This document shows, piece after piece, positions 63,109-64,000 of a DNA stretch of 64,000 bases. This DNA comes from CAWCDJ01 sp963836015 (lineage in GTDB: Bacteria; Acidobacteriota; Terriglobia; Bryobacterales; Bryobacteraceae), in NCBI GenBank assembly GCA_963836015.1, contig CAWIIF010000015.1, forward strand, positions 1,116,001 to 1,180,000. The letters run 5' to 3'. The notes beneath the pieces were generated by a model. The model did no database searches. It was not told the origin of the DNA and saw only the letters and a list, made by a program, of their open reading frames with translations. Position numbers and translations under genes: made by a program. How positions within the stretch are numbered: position 1 is the first letter of the stretch; every line of letters begins with the position of its first letter.

Positions 63109-64000
63109 TTACTTCACGCGATACATGCCCGCGCCGTGAGGCGCCACCGGGAAGGAGCGGCCGCCGTCGAAGCTGCCGAGCGCCTTCTTCTCCCACAGAT
63201 CGCGCACTTCAGGCTTACCCGTCAGGCCGAGATCTTTCCAATCTACGCGGATCTCGGCCGGCTGTTCGCCGGTATTGAAAACGGCCAGGAATTTGCCGCC
63301 GCCCGGCGCGTCCGAAACCCAGGCCACCTGGTTCTCGCGCGTGAACAACTGGTGGGCATTGGCGCCGTGCTGGTCCGCCGCCAGGACCTCGTCGTTGTCC
63401 AGCAGCGAGAGCGTCCAGTCGTCGTTGCTCGGCAGGTCGCCGCCGAACATGAGGGGCGAGCGGGCGATCGACCACAGCGTGATCAGGGTCCTCTGCTCAT
63501 CCTTGGTGAAGCGGGTCTGGCGGTCGTCGCCGCGCTCGGCGCGTATGCCGATGCGGCCGAGCGGGAGCATGTCGGCGTCCGGCCAGGCGCCCGGTTTCAC
63601 GTGCGGGCTCCAGCGGTCGAGCAGCGCGAACGACCGACGCAGCGCCGGCCACTGGTCCCAGAAATCGCCGGAAATCCGCCACAGGTTGGCATTGGCCGCG
63701 TACCGGTCGGCCTTGGTGACATCGGCAGGACCGGGCGATAGGCTCAGGACGATCGGCCGCCCGCTCTTGACGATGGCGCGATGCAGGGCTTCGATTTCGT
63801 CGATGTGGAACGGAATCGCGATATCGTCCGCCTTGATGTAATCCACCCCCCAGCCGGCATACATCTTGACGATCGAATCGTAGTAGTCCTGTGCGCCCGG
63901 CTTAGTCATGTCCACGCCGAACATGTCGGAGTTCCAGCGGCAGGTGGACTGCTGGTTGGCGATGTCGGCGGCGTGGACTTTACTGCCGGCCACCGGCAGA
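63109..64000 (-). CDS. GH27-type alpha-galactosidase, C-terminal part (start outside window)
   Basis: About 297 residues to a stop at 63109. The catalytic barrel contains MYAGWGVDYIKADD with the nucleophile Asp in DYIKADD, RPIVLSLSPG and the SIARSPLMFGGDL strand; a short beta-sandwich domain follows (KFLAVFNTGEQPAEIRVDWK). The signal and first barrel strands lie beyond the right edge. Converges with the receptor gene, 7-bp gap. Enzyme family firm; exact galactoside unknown. Confidence 0.88.
   Translation of the reverse strand, partial: LPVAGSKVHAADIANQQSTCRWNSDMFGVDMTKPGAQDYYDSIVKMYAGWGVDYIKADDIAIPFHIDEIEALHRAIVKSGRPIVLSLSPGPADVTKADRYAANANLWRISGDFWDQWPALRRSFALLDRWSPHVKPGAWPDADMLPLGRIGIRAERGDDRQTRFTKDEQRTLITLWSIARSPLMFGGDLPSNDDWTLSLLDNDEVLAADQHGANAHQLFTRENQVAWVSDAPGGGKFLAVFNTGEQPAEIRVDWKDLGLTGKPEVRDLWEKKALGSFDGGRSFPVAPHGAGMYRVK

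Overview
The window is GC-rich, densely coded bacterial DNA that most resembles a soil or litter Acidobacteriota of the Solibacter/Bryobacter type. The clues are very long outer-membrane receptors with an N-terminal carboxypeptidase-regulatory-like (Oar-type) domain, several PQQ dehydrogenases carrying their own cytochrome c, Tat-exported sugar enzymes, a secreted sulfatase, pectinesterase and alpha-galactosidase, and a PUFA-like polyketide synthase. This is inferred from protein families; there is no rRNA to confirm it.

Positions 1-26321 look like one catabolic regulon. An IclR-type regulator (3806-4579) sits among four promoters that share the same layout: TTGACT, a 17-18 bp spacer, a TAgcAT-like -10, and a 19-bp palindrome close to CATTGCGYTATACGCAATG placed 22-25 bp after the -10. 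These promoters drive (1) a TonB-type receptor running off the left edge; (2) an eight-gene plus-strand operon (4733-16384) of quinoprotein, TIM-ThuA fusion, Tat-exported TIM-barrel isomerase, second quinoprotein, glycosidase-like protein, two SDRs and a cyclase-family hydrolase; (3) a converging minus-strand operon (21229-16387) with a second TIM-ThuA fusion, a third quinoprotein and a shikimate/quinate dehydrogenase; and (4) a transaldolase-like gene with E2 and fused E1 of a 2-oxoacid dehydrogenase (21598-26321). The simplest reading is uptake of a sugar, polyol or quinate-like compound, oxidation in the periplasm, and further breakdown in the cytoplasm. The substrate is unknown.

Positions 29256-44135 form a lipid or polyketide operon: a membrane FeS protein of the ETF:quinone oxidoreductase (DUF224) type, EtfB, EtfA, an acyl-CoA dehydrogenase, a 2705-residue megasynthase (KS-AT-KS-ACP-ACP-ACP-KR-DH) and a phosphopantetheinyl transferase. 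All three ACP domains carry Thr where the phosphopantetheine-bearing Ser normally sits.

Positions 44071-64000 are a mixed region: a small membrane protein, a serine hydrolase, an M64 peptidase, a PfkB kinase/MFS pair beside a pectinesterase, a decayed integrase element next to tRNA-Arg(ACG), an AlaX-like editing protein, an MFS/metallopeptidase/redoxin operon, two very small genes, glucarate dehydratase, a sulfatase, a second receptor and a partial GH27 alpha-galactosidase. No CRISPR array, rRNA or convincing intrinsic terminator was seen.
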